Origin: Bacteroidota bacterium
Lineage (GTDB): Bacteria; Bacteroidota; Bacteroidia; Cytophagales; Cyclobacteriaceae
Reading direction: 5' to 3'
Length of the DNA: 64,000 bases
Assembly (NCBI GenBank): GCA_018267215.1
Contig: JAFDYX010000027.1
Coordinates: 45,860 to 109,859, forward strand
Shown here piece by piece: positions 9,341 through 18,211 of the stretch. Both the position numbers and the translations under genes were made by a program. The notes beneath the pieces are model-generated. The model saw nothing but the letters and a program-made list of their open reading frames with translations. It did no database searches and had not been told where the DNA came from. The number at the start of each line of letters is the position of its first letter. Within the stretch, counting starts at the first letter, position 1.

Positions 9341-11767
9341 CTATTCACTTTTCAAACTATTAACGGGATTCATTAAGGCGGCTTTCATTGACTCAAAACT
9401 GACTGTTATCAATGCTATCAGCACTGCTACTACGCCCGACCATACAAATATCCATCCGCTGATTTCTGTTCGATAGGCAAAACCTTGCAGCCACTTGTTC
9501 ATGGCATACCAGGCAATAGGTGTTGCGATAACCAGCGCAACCAAAACTAACATTACAAACTCAGATGATATCATCCTGACGATCTGCTGCACACTCGCGC
9601 CCATCACTTTGCGGATGCCGATTTCTTTCGTTCTGCGTTCGGCCATGTACGATGACAAGCCATATAACCCTAAACAACAAATAAATATGGCAACGGCTGC
9701 AAAGCCTGAAATGATACCTGCCATTTTATGATCTTCATCGTATTGCCTTTGAATATCTTGATCTAAAAAGGAATATTCAAAAGGTGTTTCCGGAATTAAT
9801 GACTTCCATATTTTTTCAATGGAATGGAGTGATTGATCAAACTGAGTGGTGGACAACGAGATGACAACATTATCAAAAGTATTATCATTGTCTCCCATCT
9901 CAAATAACATCGGCTCGATCATAGAGCGCATAGAAACTTGATGGAAATCTTCTACTACGCCAATCACTTCAAAATCATACCTATTTTTTTCATACTCAAA
10001 ATGAATTTTTTGACCGATAGCTTTTTCGGGAGTAAACCCAAATCTTTCAGCAGATGTTCTATTCAAAATCACATTTCCTTTGCTTTCAGATTTCCGATTC
10101 ATGTTAAATGCTCTGCCTGCTATTATTTTCATGTCCATCAATTCAATATATCCGTGATCTACACTGATACGTTTATTCAAAATAGCTTTATCCATATTTC
10201 CACCATCAGCATAAAACATCATGTCTGTAAGCACCTCAGATCCGGGCATATACCCTGCCGCAGAGACGGCACTTATCTGGCTGATATTCAGCAACTCTTT
10301 TTTTAATGTTTGATAGTGCTGATGTGCTCCATCCGAACGAAGCGGTAAAACAATTTTTGATTCTGAGTTGAAACCAAGATTTTTATTACTGATAAACTTC
10401 AGTTGATCTGAAACAACGAAAATAGCACTCACCAGCACAATGGCTATAATAAACTGAAACACTACAAGCCCCTGACGTAACTGGCCAGAAAAACTTCCGT
10501 TGCTAAGTTTTCCTTTCAATACTTCTGCCGGCTGAAATGATGACAAATAAAAAGCCGGATAACTACCGGCAACAAGCCCAGTAACAATGGCAAGGATCAG
10601 AAGTGCCCAGGCAGAGTATATAATTGTTTCTCTTCCAAACAAAATGTTTTTTCCTGTAAGCTGATTAAATATCGGAAGAGAAAACTGAGTGATTACAATA
10701 CTTAGTGCGATGGCAATTACAACGATAAGCATTGCTTCACCCAAAATCTGTTTGATCAATGACGACCGGAATGCACCCATCGTTTTGCGGATGCCTATTT
10801 CAGTAGCACGCTTGGTTGCTTTGGCAGTAGAGAGGTTCATAAAATTGATACAAGCAATGAGCAGAATAAAAATAGCGATGCTGCCAACCGTGTAGAGGTA
10901 GTATATACGAGGGCTTTGACTAAAGTCCGATTTCAAGTAAATGTCTTTCACCGATTCAAGCAAAAGTGATTTCTGCATACCGTAGGCTTTCAATTCTTTT
11001 GCTCCGTATTTCTGTAGCACTTCGTTCATTTTTTTTTCAACAGCTGTCCTGTCATGTCCTTTTACCAACCTAACGTATGACGGTACAAAGTTGTTGATAG
11101 CCCAAAAGTTTGCAGCCTCTGTTCGGATGTACTCAGCAATGCCACCAGAGCTTGTTATTGATATAAAAAAATTTGCTTTGATATGGCTTTTGTATTTATC
11201 AAAAAAAACACCTGTTACTTTATATTCTTGCGGCTGACCTGCTTGGGTAATAGAAATTATTTTATCGATTGCCGGTTCATTACCAAAAAGTTTGGTAGCG
11301 AGTTTATCAGAAAGAACAACCGAGTTTGCCTCCACCAGTGCCTTCTTAGGGTTGCCTTCTATTAATTTGTATCTAAACACTTCAAACAAAGTAGAGTCGG
11401 CAAGAAGCCCATCTGTTTCATAAAATAATTTATCTTGATACCTGATCAGCTGTCGGGGCGCATTGGGTGGGTTGAGCACACGTACGGCAGTTTCAATTTC
11501 AGGAATTTCATTTTTCAACCCCATGGCAATGGCGGGCGAAGCATTAGTAGTTTTATTCAATCCTCGATCAGACTGAAATGAAGAAACGATACGGTACAAA
11601 TCATCGAGCCGATTATGATGTTTGTCGTAACTCCATTCATCAACCATATAAAGCGATAACAACAAACAGCACGCTATACCAATAGCCAATCCAAAAATAT
11701 TGATGGCCGAATAAGTTTTGTTGCGGATTAAATTGCGCAGAGCTATTTTAAGGTAATTGGTGAGCAT
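9341..11767 (-). CDS. FtsX/MacB-like ABC permease, array copy 4
   Basis: With 808 residues this is the longest copy. The N-terminal helix is INIFGLAIGIACCLLLSLYM. Central motif TEIGIRKTMGAF lies near 326 and C-terminal motif TKEIGIRKVMGAS near 717; the tail is NPVNSLKSE. Its base composition is visibly more AT-rich than its neighbours, especially over the two periplasmic domains (for example around 9770-10200 and 11000-11400). This may mean a different history from the rest of the array. No ATPase domain or neighbouring ATPase gene is present. Role is unknown beyond family membership. Confidence 0.9.
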   Translation of the reverse strand: MLTNYLKIALRNLIRNKTYSAINIFGLAIGIACCLLLSLYMVDEWSYDKHHNRLDDLYRIVSSFQSDRGLNKTTNASPAIAMGLKNEIPEIETAVRVLNPPNAPRQLIRYQDKLFYETDGLLADSTLFEVFRYKLIEGNPKKALVEANSVVLSDKLATKLFGNEPAIDKIISITQAGQPQEYKVTGVFFDKYKSHIKANFFISITSSGGIAEYIRTEAANFWAINNFVPSYVRLVKGHDRTAVEKKMNEVLQKYGAKELKAYGMQKSLLLESVKDIYLKSDFSQSPRIYYLYTVGSIAIFILLIACINFMNLSTAKATKRATEIGIRKTMGAFRSSLIKQILGEAMLIVVIAIALSIVITQFSLPIFNQLTGKNILFGRETIIYSAWALLILAIVTGLVAGSYPAFYLSSFQPAEVLKGKLSNGSFSGQLRQGLVVFQFIIAIVLVSAIFVVSDQLKFISNKNLGFNSESKIVLPLRSDGAHQHYQTLKKELLNISQISAVSAAGYMPGSEVLTDMMFYADGGNMDKAILNKRISVDHGYIELMDMKIIAGRAFNMNRKSESKGNVILNRTSAERFGFTPEKAIGQKIHFEYEKNRYDFEVIGVVEDFHQVSMRSMIEPMLFEMGDNDNTFDNVVISLSTTQFDQSLHSIEKIWKSLIPETPFEYSFLDQDIQRQYDEDHKMAGIISGFAAVAIFICCLGLYGLSSYMAERRTKEIGIRKVMGASVQQIVRMISSEFVMLVLVALVIATPIAWYAMNKWLQGFAYRTEISGWIFVWSGVVAVLIALITVSFESMKAALMNPVNSLKSE

Positions 11768-11877
11768 ATCGGTTCAACGTTTAATGTTCAAGGTTAGAAG
11801 AGTTACAGGTTACAAGTTGCAGGTTAGTAGGTACTCCATTTGAAATTTAAAATCTGTCATTTAAAATGATCATCGTG
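11768..11877. repeat. Array spacer with one full 14-nt unit
   Basis: One full unit TTACAGGTTACAAG (11803-11816) is followed by the partial unit TTGCAGGTTAG (11817-11827) and AGTAGGTACTCCATTTGAAA. The last part (AAAATCTGTCATTTAAAATG) differs from the other spacers. Confidence 0.8.
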
Positions 11878-14232
11878 TTATTCACTTCTCAAACTATTCA
11901 CCGGGTTAGCCGATGCAGAGCGAACGGCCTGTGTGCCAACTATAACCAATGTAAGCCCTAACGTGAAGAGCCCGGCAGCGGGTATAATCCACCAGGCGAA
12001 ACTTACCCGGTAATGATATGCTTGCAGATAGTTATTCAGCCCCCACCACGAAACAGGTGCGGCTAACCCAAAGCCTACCAACACTAACACCGTAAAATCT
12101 TTTGACAACAGGTTAACAATGCCCAGTGTACTTGCTCCCAGCACCTTGCGGATACCTATTTCTTTGGTGCGCTGCTCGGCAGTAAATGTGGCCAGCCCAA
12201 ATAGGCCTAAGCAGGTAATGAATACTGCCAGAAAAGCAAACAGCGAAGCCAGTTTGCCGGTCAGGTTAATGGTGGCAAACTTGGTAGCAAACTGCTGATC
12301 TACAAAATGATATTCGAAAGGATTAGAGGGATTATATTTTTTAAATACACGCTCCACTTCTGCCAATGTGTTGTTCAGGTTGTCTGATTTTTCCAAGCGG
12401 ATGGTAACCACTTCGGCTCCATTGGGGGTAAACAAAAAGAAACCCGGCCGCACTTCGGCAAAGGGAGACGACATTAAAACATTGTCGAGCACACCTACTA
12501 CCGTCCAGGTTTTGTTCCAGAGTTTTATCTGCGCGCCAACCGGATCGTGCAAGTTCATCACGTCAACGGCTGCCTTATTCAGCAGCATCGCGCTGCTGTC
12601 GCTTTTATGTTCTTCCAAAAAATCGCGGCCTTCCAGCACTTGGATGCCCATCGTCTTAGTGTAATTAGCTCCTACAATAACACGTGCAAACAATATCTCC
12701 CGCCCGGCAATTTTGCCTGGCCAATCCAGTGTGTTATTCCCGAAAATATCGGTAATGGGGCTGCTGGAAACCGTGAGCGATGAAGCCAGATGCGAGGCGG
12801 TTAACTCTTTTTCGATGGCAGGAAAATTTTTGCCCATCTCCGCGTTAGCGCTTACCATGATCAGGTTTTCGCGGTCATAGCCCACCTCCCGGTTTTTTAC
12901 ATGCTGTATCTGGGTGTAGATTACCAGCGTGCCCACCATCAGAAAAATAGAAAAGAAAAACTGCAGCGATACCAACACTTTGCGCGGGGCAATGGCTCCG
13001 CGCCCCACATTCAGATTTCCTTTCAGCACTTTTACCGGGTTGAACGAAGACAGGTAAAAAGCCGGGTAGCTGCCGGCAAAAAATCCTACTGCTAAAATAA
13101 ATACAATAGAAAAGAACCAAAACAAAGGCGAGGCATACGCCATATTGAGTTTCTTGTCAACCAATACGTTGTACAATGGCAACACTAATTCTACCAAAAC
13201 AATGGCAGCCATAAATGCCATTGCTGTAACCAATACCGACTCGCCAATAAATTGCCCGATCAATTCTTTTCTTCTGGAGCCAACAGTCTTGCGTATGCCT
13301 ACCTCGCGTGCTCTCCGTTCGCTGCGGGCAGTAGCTAAGTTCATGAAATTGATGCACGCTATTAACAGGATAAAACCTGCCGTAACCGAAAAGAGGCGCA
13401 CCGATTCAATCATGCCCCCGCTTTGCTTTCCATTTTCAAAATGTGAATACAGGCGCCACTCTTTCAGTGGTTGAATGAACATCTCACACTTCTCATCCTT
13501 TTTCTTCTCACGAAAAAGTGCCGTCAGTTTTTTATTCAAGTCATCCAGGTTGGCGCCTGCCTGTAGTTCTACCACGATTGGGTACGACTGGTCATCCCAA
13601 TTATCTTTATGGCGCTTTGCCCAACTCTCTCCATAAATAATCCATGGAGCCAGAAACTCGAAAGAGTACGATGAGTTGGACGGAAGGTCTTTCAAAATTC
13701 CGGCCACTTTAAAATCCGTTTTATTATCGAGGCGTACCATTTGCCCCATGGCATCCTGGTTGCCAAATAAGGCCTTCGCCACCGACTCGGTAATGAGGAT
13801 AGACGTGGGGTCGTTCAACGCATTGGCCGATCCTTTTAAAAGAGGGAAACGAAACATCTGCAAAAATTCAGGACTAACGAACTGCCCCTGCTTACTGATT
13901 TTTTTTTCGCCTACCGACAATAAATAATTATTGGGCCAGTACGCTACGGCTGTGTTCTTAATCCGGCTGTCGAATGTTTTCAGAAATTCATAAGGCCCCA
14001 GCGGAGCCGATTCGTAGGTAGCGGCTTTCCCTGAAAAATAATCGGTGATCAAGATTTTGCCCAGCACATCTGCATTGGCATGGAAACGATCGTACGTTAC
14101 TTCATCCCACACCCAAAGGGAGATCAGTAAGCTGCAGGCAATGCCTACCGCCAACCCACCAATATTGATAAAAGAATAAACACTGTTTCGTGTCAGGTTT
14201 CTGAAGGCGATTTTGAGATAGTTGGTAAACAT
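11878..14232 (-). CDS. FtsX/MacB-like ABC permease, array copy 5
   Basis: This is the shortest copy, 784 residues. N-terminal helix INIGGLAVGIACSLLISLWV; central motif REVGIRKTVGSR near 311; C-terminal motif TKEIGIRKVLGAS near 692; tail NPVNSLRSE. The segment FYLSSFNPVKVLKGNLNVGR after the central helices is the standard linker before the second module and closely matches copy 3. The spacer pattern and sequence closeness point to origin by tandem duplication. It is predicted to be an inner-membrane protein with two large periplasmic domains. Confidence 0.9.
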   Translation of the reverse strand: MFTNYLKIAFRNLTRNSVYSFINIGGLAVGIACSLLISLWVWDEVTYDRFHANADVLGKILITDYFSGKAATYESAPLGPYEFLKTFDSRIKNTAVAYWPNNYLLSVGEKKISKQGQFVSPEFLQMFRFPLLKGSANALNDPTSILITESVAKALFGNQDAMGQMVRLDNKTDFKVAGILKDLPSNSSYSFEFLAPWIIYGESWAKRHKDNWDDQSYPIVVELQAGANLDDLNKKLTALFREKKKDEKCEMFIQPLKEWRLYSHFENGKQSGGMIESVRLFSVTAGFILLIACINFMNLATARSERRAREVGIRKTVGSRRKELIGQFIGESVLVTAMAFMAAIVLVELVLPLYNVLVDKKLNMAYASPLFWFFSIVFILAVGFFAGSYPAFYLSSFNPVKVLKGNLNVGRGAIAPRKVLVSLQFFFSIFLMVGTLVIYTQIQHVKNREVGYDRENLIMVSANAEMGKNFPAIEKELTASHLASSLTVSSSPITDIFGNNTLDWPGKIAGREILFARVIVGANYTKTMGIQVLEGRDFLEEHKSDSSAMLLNKAAVDVMNLHDPVGAQIKLWNKTWTVVGVLDNVLMSSPFAEVRPGFFLFTPNGAEVVTIRLEKSDNLNNTLAEVERVFKKYNPSNPFEYHFVDQQFATKFATINLTGKLASLFAFLAVFITCLGLFGLATFTAEQRTKEIGIRKVLGASTLGIVNLLSKDFTVLVLVGFGLAAPVSWWGLNNYLQAYHYRVSFAWWIIPAAGLFTLGLTLVIVGTQAVRSASANPVNSLRSE

Positions 14233-14322
14233 GTTGGTTCAAAGTTTAATGTTCAGGGTTAGAAGAGTTGCAGGTTAGTAGGTACTCCATTTGAAATTTG
14301 TATTCTGTAATTTTTTATTGTG
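14233..14322. repeat. Array spacer with only a partial 14-nt unit
   Basis: This is the shortest spacer (90 nt). It has the GGTTAGAAGAG block, only the partial unit TTGCAGGTTAG (14268-14278), and then the same TAGGTACTCCATTTGAAATT tail as the spacer at 9217, ending TTGTATTCTGTAATTTTTTA. Confidence 0.8.
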
Positions 14323-16734
14323 CTATTCGCTTTTCAAACTATTCACCGGGTTAGCCAATGCCGATTTTACCGAGCGATACCCCACCGTAGCCATAGCGAT
14401 AACAAACGTAATAGCCAGTCCGCTGAAGAACACCAGCCCATCCATGGCAATGCGGTAGGTGAAGGTGCTCAGCCATTGATCCATAACATACCACGCCAAC
14501 GGAGAGGCTACGGCAAAGCCTATCAAAATCAGTTTTACATATTCTTTGGAAAACAACAACACAATGCTTTCTGCCGATGCGCCCATCACTTTGCGCACAC
14601 CCACTTCCTTGGTTTTTTGGTTGGCCATGAAAGTAGCCAAACCAAACAACCCCAGGCAACCGATGAAAATAGCGATGGATGTAAACACTGTAATGAGGGT
14701 TGACATGCGCTGTTCGTTTTCATAAAACTCTTTCAGTTCTTCATCTAAAAATTTGTAAGAGAAAATATGTTCGGGGTAAGAAGCTTCCCATATTTTTTGA
14801 ATTTGTTTTACCGTTTCCTGAAACCTACCCAGGTTTACCTTGATGGAAAGGTTAGAGTAGTTTCTCATCGTATTGTAAATCATGGTAGGCTCAATAGGCT
14901 CGTGCAATGACATGGTGTGAAAATCTTGCACTACTCCCACCACGGGCAGATAAAAATTTCTACCGGCCGGTTTTATTTTTATGCCCAGCGCGTCTTCGGC
15001 ACGCTGGAAGCCCATCAGTTTGGCCATCTTCAGGTTGACGATATAGCCCTGAGCCGTATCGAGGTCGGGACTATTTTTGCCGGCTAATAATTTCAGTTCG
15101 TACAAACTAAGGTAGCGGCCATCGGCCGGTTTTAGCTGAACACCCAGCGGGTCGGCTTTCCCTTCCACAATCACATGCGTACTGTACACACTACCCGATG
15201 AAGGCGCATTAACACAAAGGCTGGCCTGCTGTATGCCCGGCATCTTCAACACTTCTTCGCGCAGGGTTTTCATTTTGCTGGTGCCGTCCGAAAATCCGTT
15301 GCGTAAATTTTCCGGAATCGGGATATTCACCACCGCGTCTTTATTAAAACCTAAATCCTTCTTGTTGAAATAATCCATTTGCCGGATCATGACAAGTGTG
15401 GTGATGACCAAAAACTGGGAGATGACAAACTGCATCACCACCAATGTTCTGCGCAGCATATAACCGGATGAATTTTTGTTGCTGATCAGATTTTTCATGG
15501 CAAACACCGGCTTAAAGCCCGACACCACAAAAGCCGGGTACAGCCCCGCCAGCACAGATACCACGGCAATGAGCAACAAAAGAAAAAACAACAACTGCGG
15601 CTCATGTGCCCAATCCACCGACAGGTTGGTTTTTAAAAATGTATTGAGCGTGGGCAGTACGAGTTGGGCAAAGCCCACGGCCAATACCACTGACAGCAGC
15701 GTAACCAGCGATGACTCGCCCAAAAACTGCGCCACCAACTGCGTGCGCGTACTGCCCAATGTTTTGCGTATGCCTACTTCTTTCGACCTGCGGATGGCCT
15801 CGGCCGTAACGATATTGATAAAGTTGATGCAAGCCGTGATGATCAGAAAAACAGCAATTACCAACATGGCTGTAATCTTTTCTTTGCTTACCGTGGTGTA
15901 GTTGTAGTTGTCGTAGCGCGTGTCGGAGTGGATGGTGGCCAGTGGCTGCACATGGTACACGGTATGGTCGTTGTTTTTATCGCCCTGGTATTTTTTGTAA
16001 AAGGCGGGCAGTCGTTTTTCGATTTCATCTATCGAAGTATTTTGTTTTAACAAAAAATAACATTGCTCATCGCTCCAGGTTCCATTCCACCCGGTTGCGT
16101 CTTTTTCTTTTTTGATGGTAACATAGGAGAGCACCACCTGAAAAGGGAAATCGGTATTGGCGGGAAAATCTTCCATGATGGCGGCCACTTTGTATTCTTT
16201 TCCATCGTGGGCAATCAGTTCGCCTACGGCATCGGTGCGGTTAAAAAATTTCTGGGCTGCTTTTTTGGAAAGGATGGCCTGGTTGGGTTCGTCCAGAATT
16301 TTTGAGGAAGCCCCGGCAATTATTTTTCTGTCAAAAATTTTAAAGAAGGCAGGTTGTGTAAACACAATGCCGTTGTCATCGCCAAATTTTTTTGCTGCTT
16401 CGTGGGGTTGGGGCACGGCAATCATGTCTCCCGCCCGGTAAGAGACGAACGCCACTTCTTCGGCTTCGGGAAAATCATTTTTAAATGCTTCCCAAAAGGC
16501 AGGCGGCACACCGGCAAAGTAGTTTTTTCCCTGGTTGCCATCCGCTTCGTGCACCGTACGGTAAATGCGGTCAGCCTTGGCATGATACTGATCGAAACTG
16601 GTATGGTAACGCACCATTAAAAACAAAATCAAACTGGCGGTAACGCCCAGCGTAAGCCCGGCTACATTAATGGCTGTGGTGCTTTTGGAACGGATCAAAT
16701 TGCGGAAGGCGGTAATGAGGTAATTGCGCAGCAT
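14323..16734 (-). CDS. FtsX/MacB-like ABC permease, array copy 6 (first gene)
   Basis: This 803-residue protein is the promoter-proximal member of the minus-strand array. N-terminal helix INVAGLTLGVTASLILFLMV; central motif SKEVGIRKTLGST near 322; C-terminal motif TKEVGVRKVMGAS near 712; tail NPVNSLKSE. Between the two modules it lacks the FYLSSF linker of copies 2-5 and reads AFVVSGFKPVFAMKNLIS, so it is among the more diverged members. Only here is the upstream region free of the array-type spacer, which fits it being the founder or boundary gene. No ATPase is encoded nearby. Confidence 0.9.
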   Translation of the reverse strand: MLRNYLITAFRNLIRSKSTTAINVAGLTLGVTASLILFLMVRYHTSFDQYHAKADRIYRTVHEADGNQGKNYFAGVPPAFWEAFKNDFPEAEEVAFVSYRAGDMIAVPQPHEAAKKFGDDNGIVFTQPAFFKIFDRKIIAGASSKILDEPNQAILSKKAAQKFFNRTDAVGELIAHDGKEYKVAAIMEDFPANTDFPFQVVLSYVTIKKEKDATGWNGTWSDEQCYFLLKQNTSIDEIEKRLPAFYKKYQGDKNNDHTVYHVQPLATIHSDTRYDNYNYTTVSKEKITAMLVIAVFLIITACINFINIVTAEAIRRSKEVGIRKTLGSTRTQLVAQFLGESSLVTLLSVVLAVGFAQLVLPTLNTFLKTNLSVDWAHEPQLLFFLLLLIAVVSVLAGLYPAFVVSGFKPVFAMKNLISNKNSSGYMLRRTLVVMQFVISQFLVITTLVMIRQMDYFNKKDLGFNKDAVVNIPIPENLRNGFSDGTSKMKTLREEVLKMPGIQQASLCVNAPSSGSVYSTHVIVEGKADPLGVQLKPADGRYLSLYELKLLAGKNSPDLDTAQGYIVNLKMAKLMGFQRAEDALGIKIKPAGRNFYLPVVGVVQDFHTMSLHEPIEPTMIYNTMRNYSNLSIKVNLGRFQETVKQIQKIWEASYPEHIFSYKFLDEELKEFYENEQRMSTLITVFTSIAIFIGCLGLFGLATFMANQKTKEVGVRKVMGASAESIVLLFSKEYVKLILIGFAVASPLAWYVMDQWLSTFTYRIAMDGLVFFSGLAITFVIAMATVGYRSVKSALANPVNSLKSE

Positions 16735-16984
16735 AAAAAAGGAATTTATTTTTTGTTGCCACAGTATTCAATCTTAGTGCCACCCAAAAAACACCGTTTT
16801 TATAGCTTAGTAGCAGTTTTACTAAATATGATTAGATCAAAAACGAACTAAACCGTCCGTATTCGGGCATGAAACACAATTGACTTGGCGACATTAAATA
16901 TTTCAAATTTTAATGTTTGATTGGGTTTACCACATTAAATTTGAGTAGTTAAACTGAAGCCGGCCTTAAGCACTGACACAAATA
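16735..16984 (+). promoter_or_regulatory. Divergent intergenic region; probable Fic promoter
   Basis: This 250-nt gap lies between the divergent permease array and the Fic gene. A Bacteroidota-type -7 element TAAATTTG is at 16936-16943, with TTTG at 16916-16919 as a possible -33 box (16-nt gap, slightly short). ACATTAAA occurs three times (about 16891, 16932 and, inverted, 16906-16914), giving a small hairpin of 8 bp near 16891-16915. It could be an operator, but that is a guess. No gene is visible. Confidence 0.4.
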
Positions 16985-18112
16985 ATGTCTGAAAACATTT
17001 ATAAAATCAACCCTGACCGCAGCATGCCATGGAATGATCTGCCCGATCTGCCCATCGCAGAAGAAATTTATCGCCATGTTGAAATCTATGAAGCACTGTC
17101 TGCTGCCAAAGAATCGCTGGGCAGATTGTATGGAAGAAGTATTGCCATACCCAATCAGGGGCTTCTCATCAACACTATCAGTTTGCAAGAAGCAAAGGAA
17201 TCGAGTGCCATAGAAAATATTTTTACTACCGATGATGAACTGTACAAAGCATTTAGTGAAAATCTATCGGAACAAATAAATAGCCCGGCCAAAGAAGTTC
17301 TTCGTTACCGGGAGGCATTGTGGAGCGGCCACGAGTATTTACGGAAGCAACAATTTGATCAGAATTATTTCATCAGCATCTACCGTATAGTCAACGAATC
17401 AAACGATGGGATCAGGCCAGCGTTTGTGCCCACCTACATAAAGCAAAGCGGCAGCGGCCCTAATGCAGGAAAACCTGCGTATGTACCGCCACGTGGAGAT
17501 GGTATCGTAGAGAAGAAGCTACAAAACCTACTGGATTTTGTTAATGACGATGAGCAGTATAATACTGATCCTTTGTTGAAAATGGCTATCAGCCACTTTC
17601 AATTTGAAGCTATTCACCCTTTCCGCGATGGCAATGGGCGAACGGGAAGAATCTTTAACATTCACCTGCTGGTAAAAAAGGGATTACTCGATTATCCAAT
17701 CCTGTACTTAAGCCGGTATATCAACCAAGAAAAAGAAAATTACTACCGAGGCCTATCGGGGGTTTCGCAACGTGGCGATTGGCAGTTTTGGCTTCTCTTC
17801 ATGTTGAAAGCCGTTGAAGTAACAGCACACATTACCTTTCATAAAATAACAGACATTATCAACCTAAAAGACTCAATCCTTCACGAAATTGAAAAAGAGA
17901 AAAAATTGAAGCGCCCGGAGCAACTGATTCAAACTATTTTTACCCAGCCCTTCACAAAAGTAGCTCACTTAACAGAAAATGGTTTTTATTCTGAAAACAC
18001 AGCCCGAAATTACCTCAACCGACTGGCTGAAATGAAAATACTCGAAAAACGGACTGTGCGGGGCTACCATTACTACCTCAATTTAGAGCTGTACCGTATT
18101 TTGCAGGGCTGA
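16985..18112 (+). CDS. Fic family protein (AMPylase type, class II)
   Basis: Fic proteins usually transfer AMP from ATP to hydroxyl groups of target proteins. The 375-residue protein has an N-terminal Fic_N region with the inhibitory motif SSAIEN at residues 73-78, matching (S/T)xxxE(G/N) with Glu77. The Fic core HPFRDGNGRTGR starts at catalytic His211, and a C-terminal winged-helix-like part spans about 300-375 (ARNYLNRLAEMKILEKRTVRGYHYY). All core residues are present, so activity with auto-inhibition is expected. The gene is alone on its strand and has its own likely promoter. There is no adjacent antitoxin, in line with a self-inhibited class II enzyme. The target is unknown. Confidence 0.92.
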   Translation: MSENIYKINPDRSMPWNDLPDLPIAEEIYRHVEIYEALSAAKESLGRLYGRSIAIPNQGLLINTISLQEAKESSAIENIFTTDDELYKAFSENLSEQINSPAKEVLRYREALWSGHEYLRKQQFDQNYFISIYRIVNESNDGIRPAFVPTYIKQSGSGPNAGKPAYVPPRGDGIVEKKLQNLLDFVNDDEQYNTDPLLKMAISHFQFEAIHPFRDGNGRTGRIFNIHLLVKKGLLDYPILYLSRYINQEKENYYRGLSGVSQRGDWQFWLLFMLKAVEVTAHITFHKITDIINLKDSILHEIEKEKKLKRPEQLIQTIFTQPFTKVAHLTENGFYSENTARNYLNRLAEMKILEKRTVRGYHYYLNLELYRILQG

Positions 18113-18161
18113 CCTATCCAAAGTTTTTGAAAATCAAACCCTCCCGTTTGCCAATTTTGGT

Positions 18162-18169
18162 TAGTTTTG
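18162..18169 (+). promoter_or_regulatory. Possible -7 promoter element of hppA
   Basis: TAGTTTTG matches the Bacteroidota TAnnTTTG element and lies 42 nt before the GTG start of the pyrophosphatase gene. No well-spaced -33 TTTG was found (TTTG at 18147-18150 is too close), so support is weak. Confidence 0.3.
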
Positions 18170-18211
18170 CAGCCGCTTTTTTAATACTAAATAATTTAAA
18201 CTTATAGTCCT

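Noticed and set aside
6729-14322. CRISPR-like pattern in the repeat spacers
   Set aside because: Units are 14 nt, adjacent without unique spacers, and no cas gene is present.
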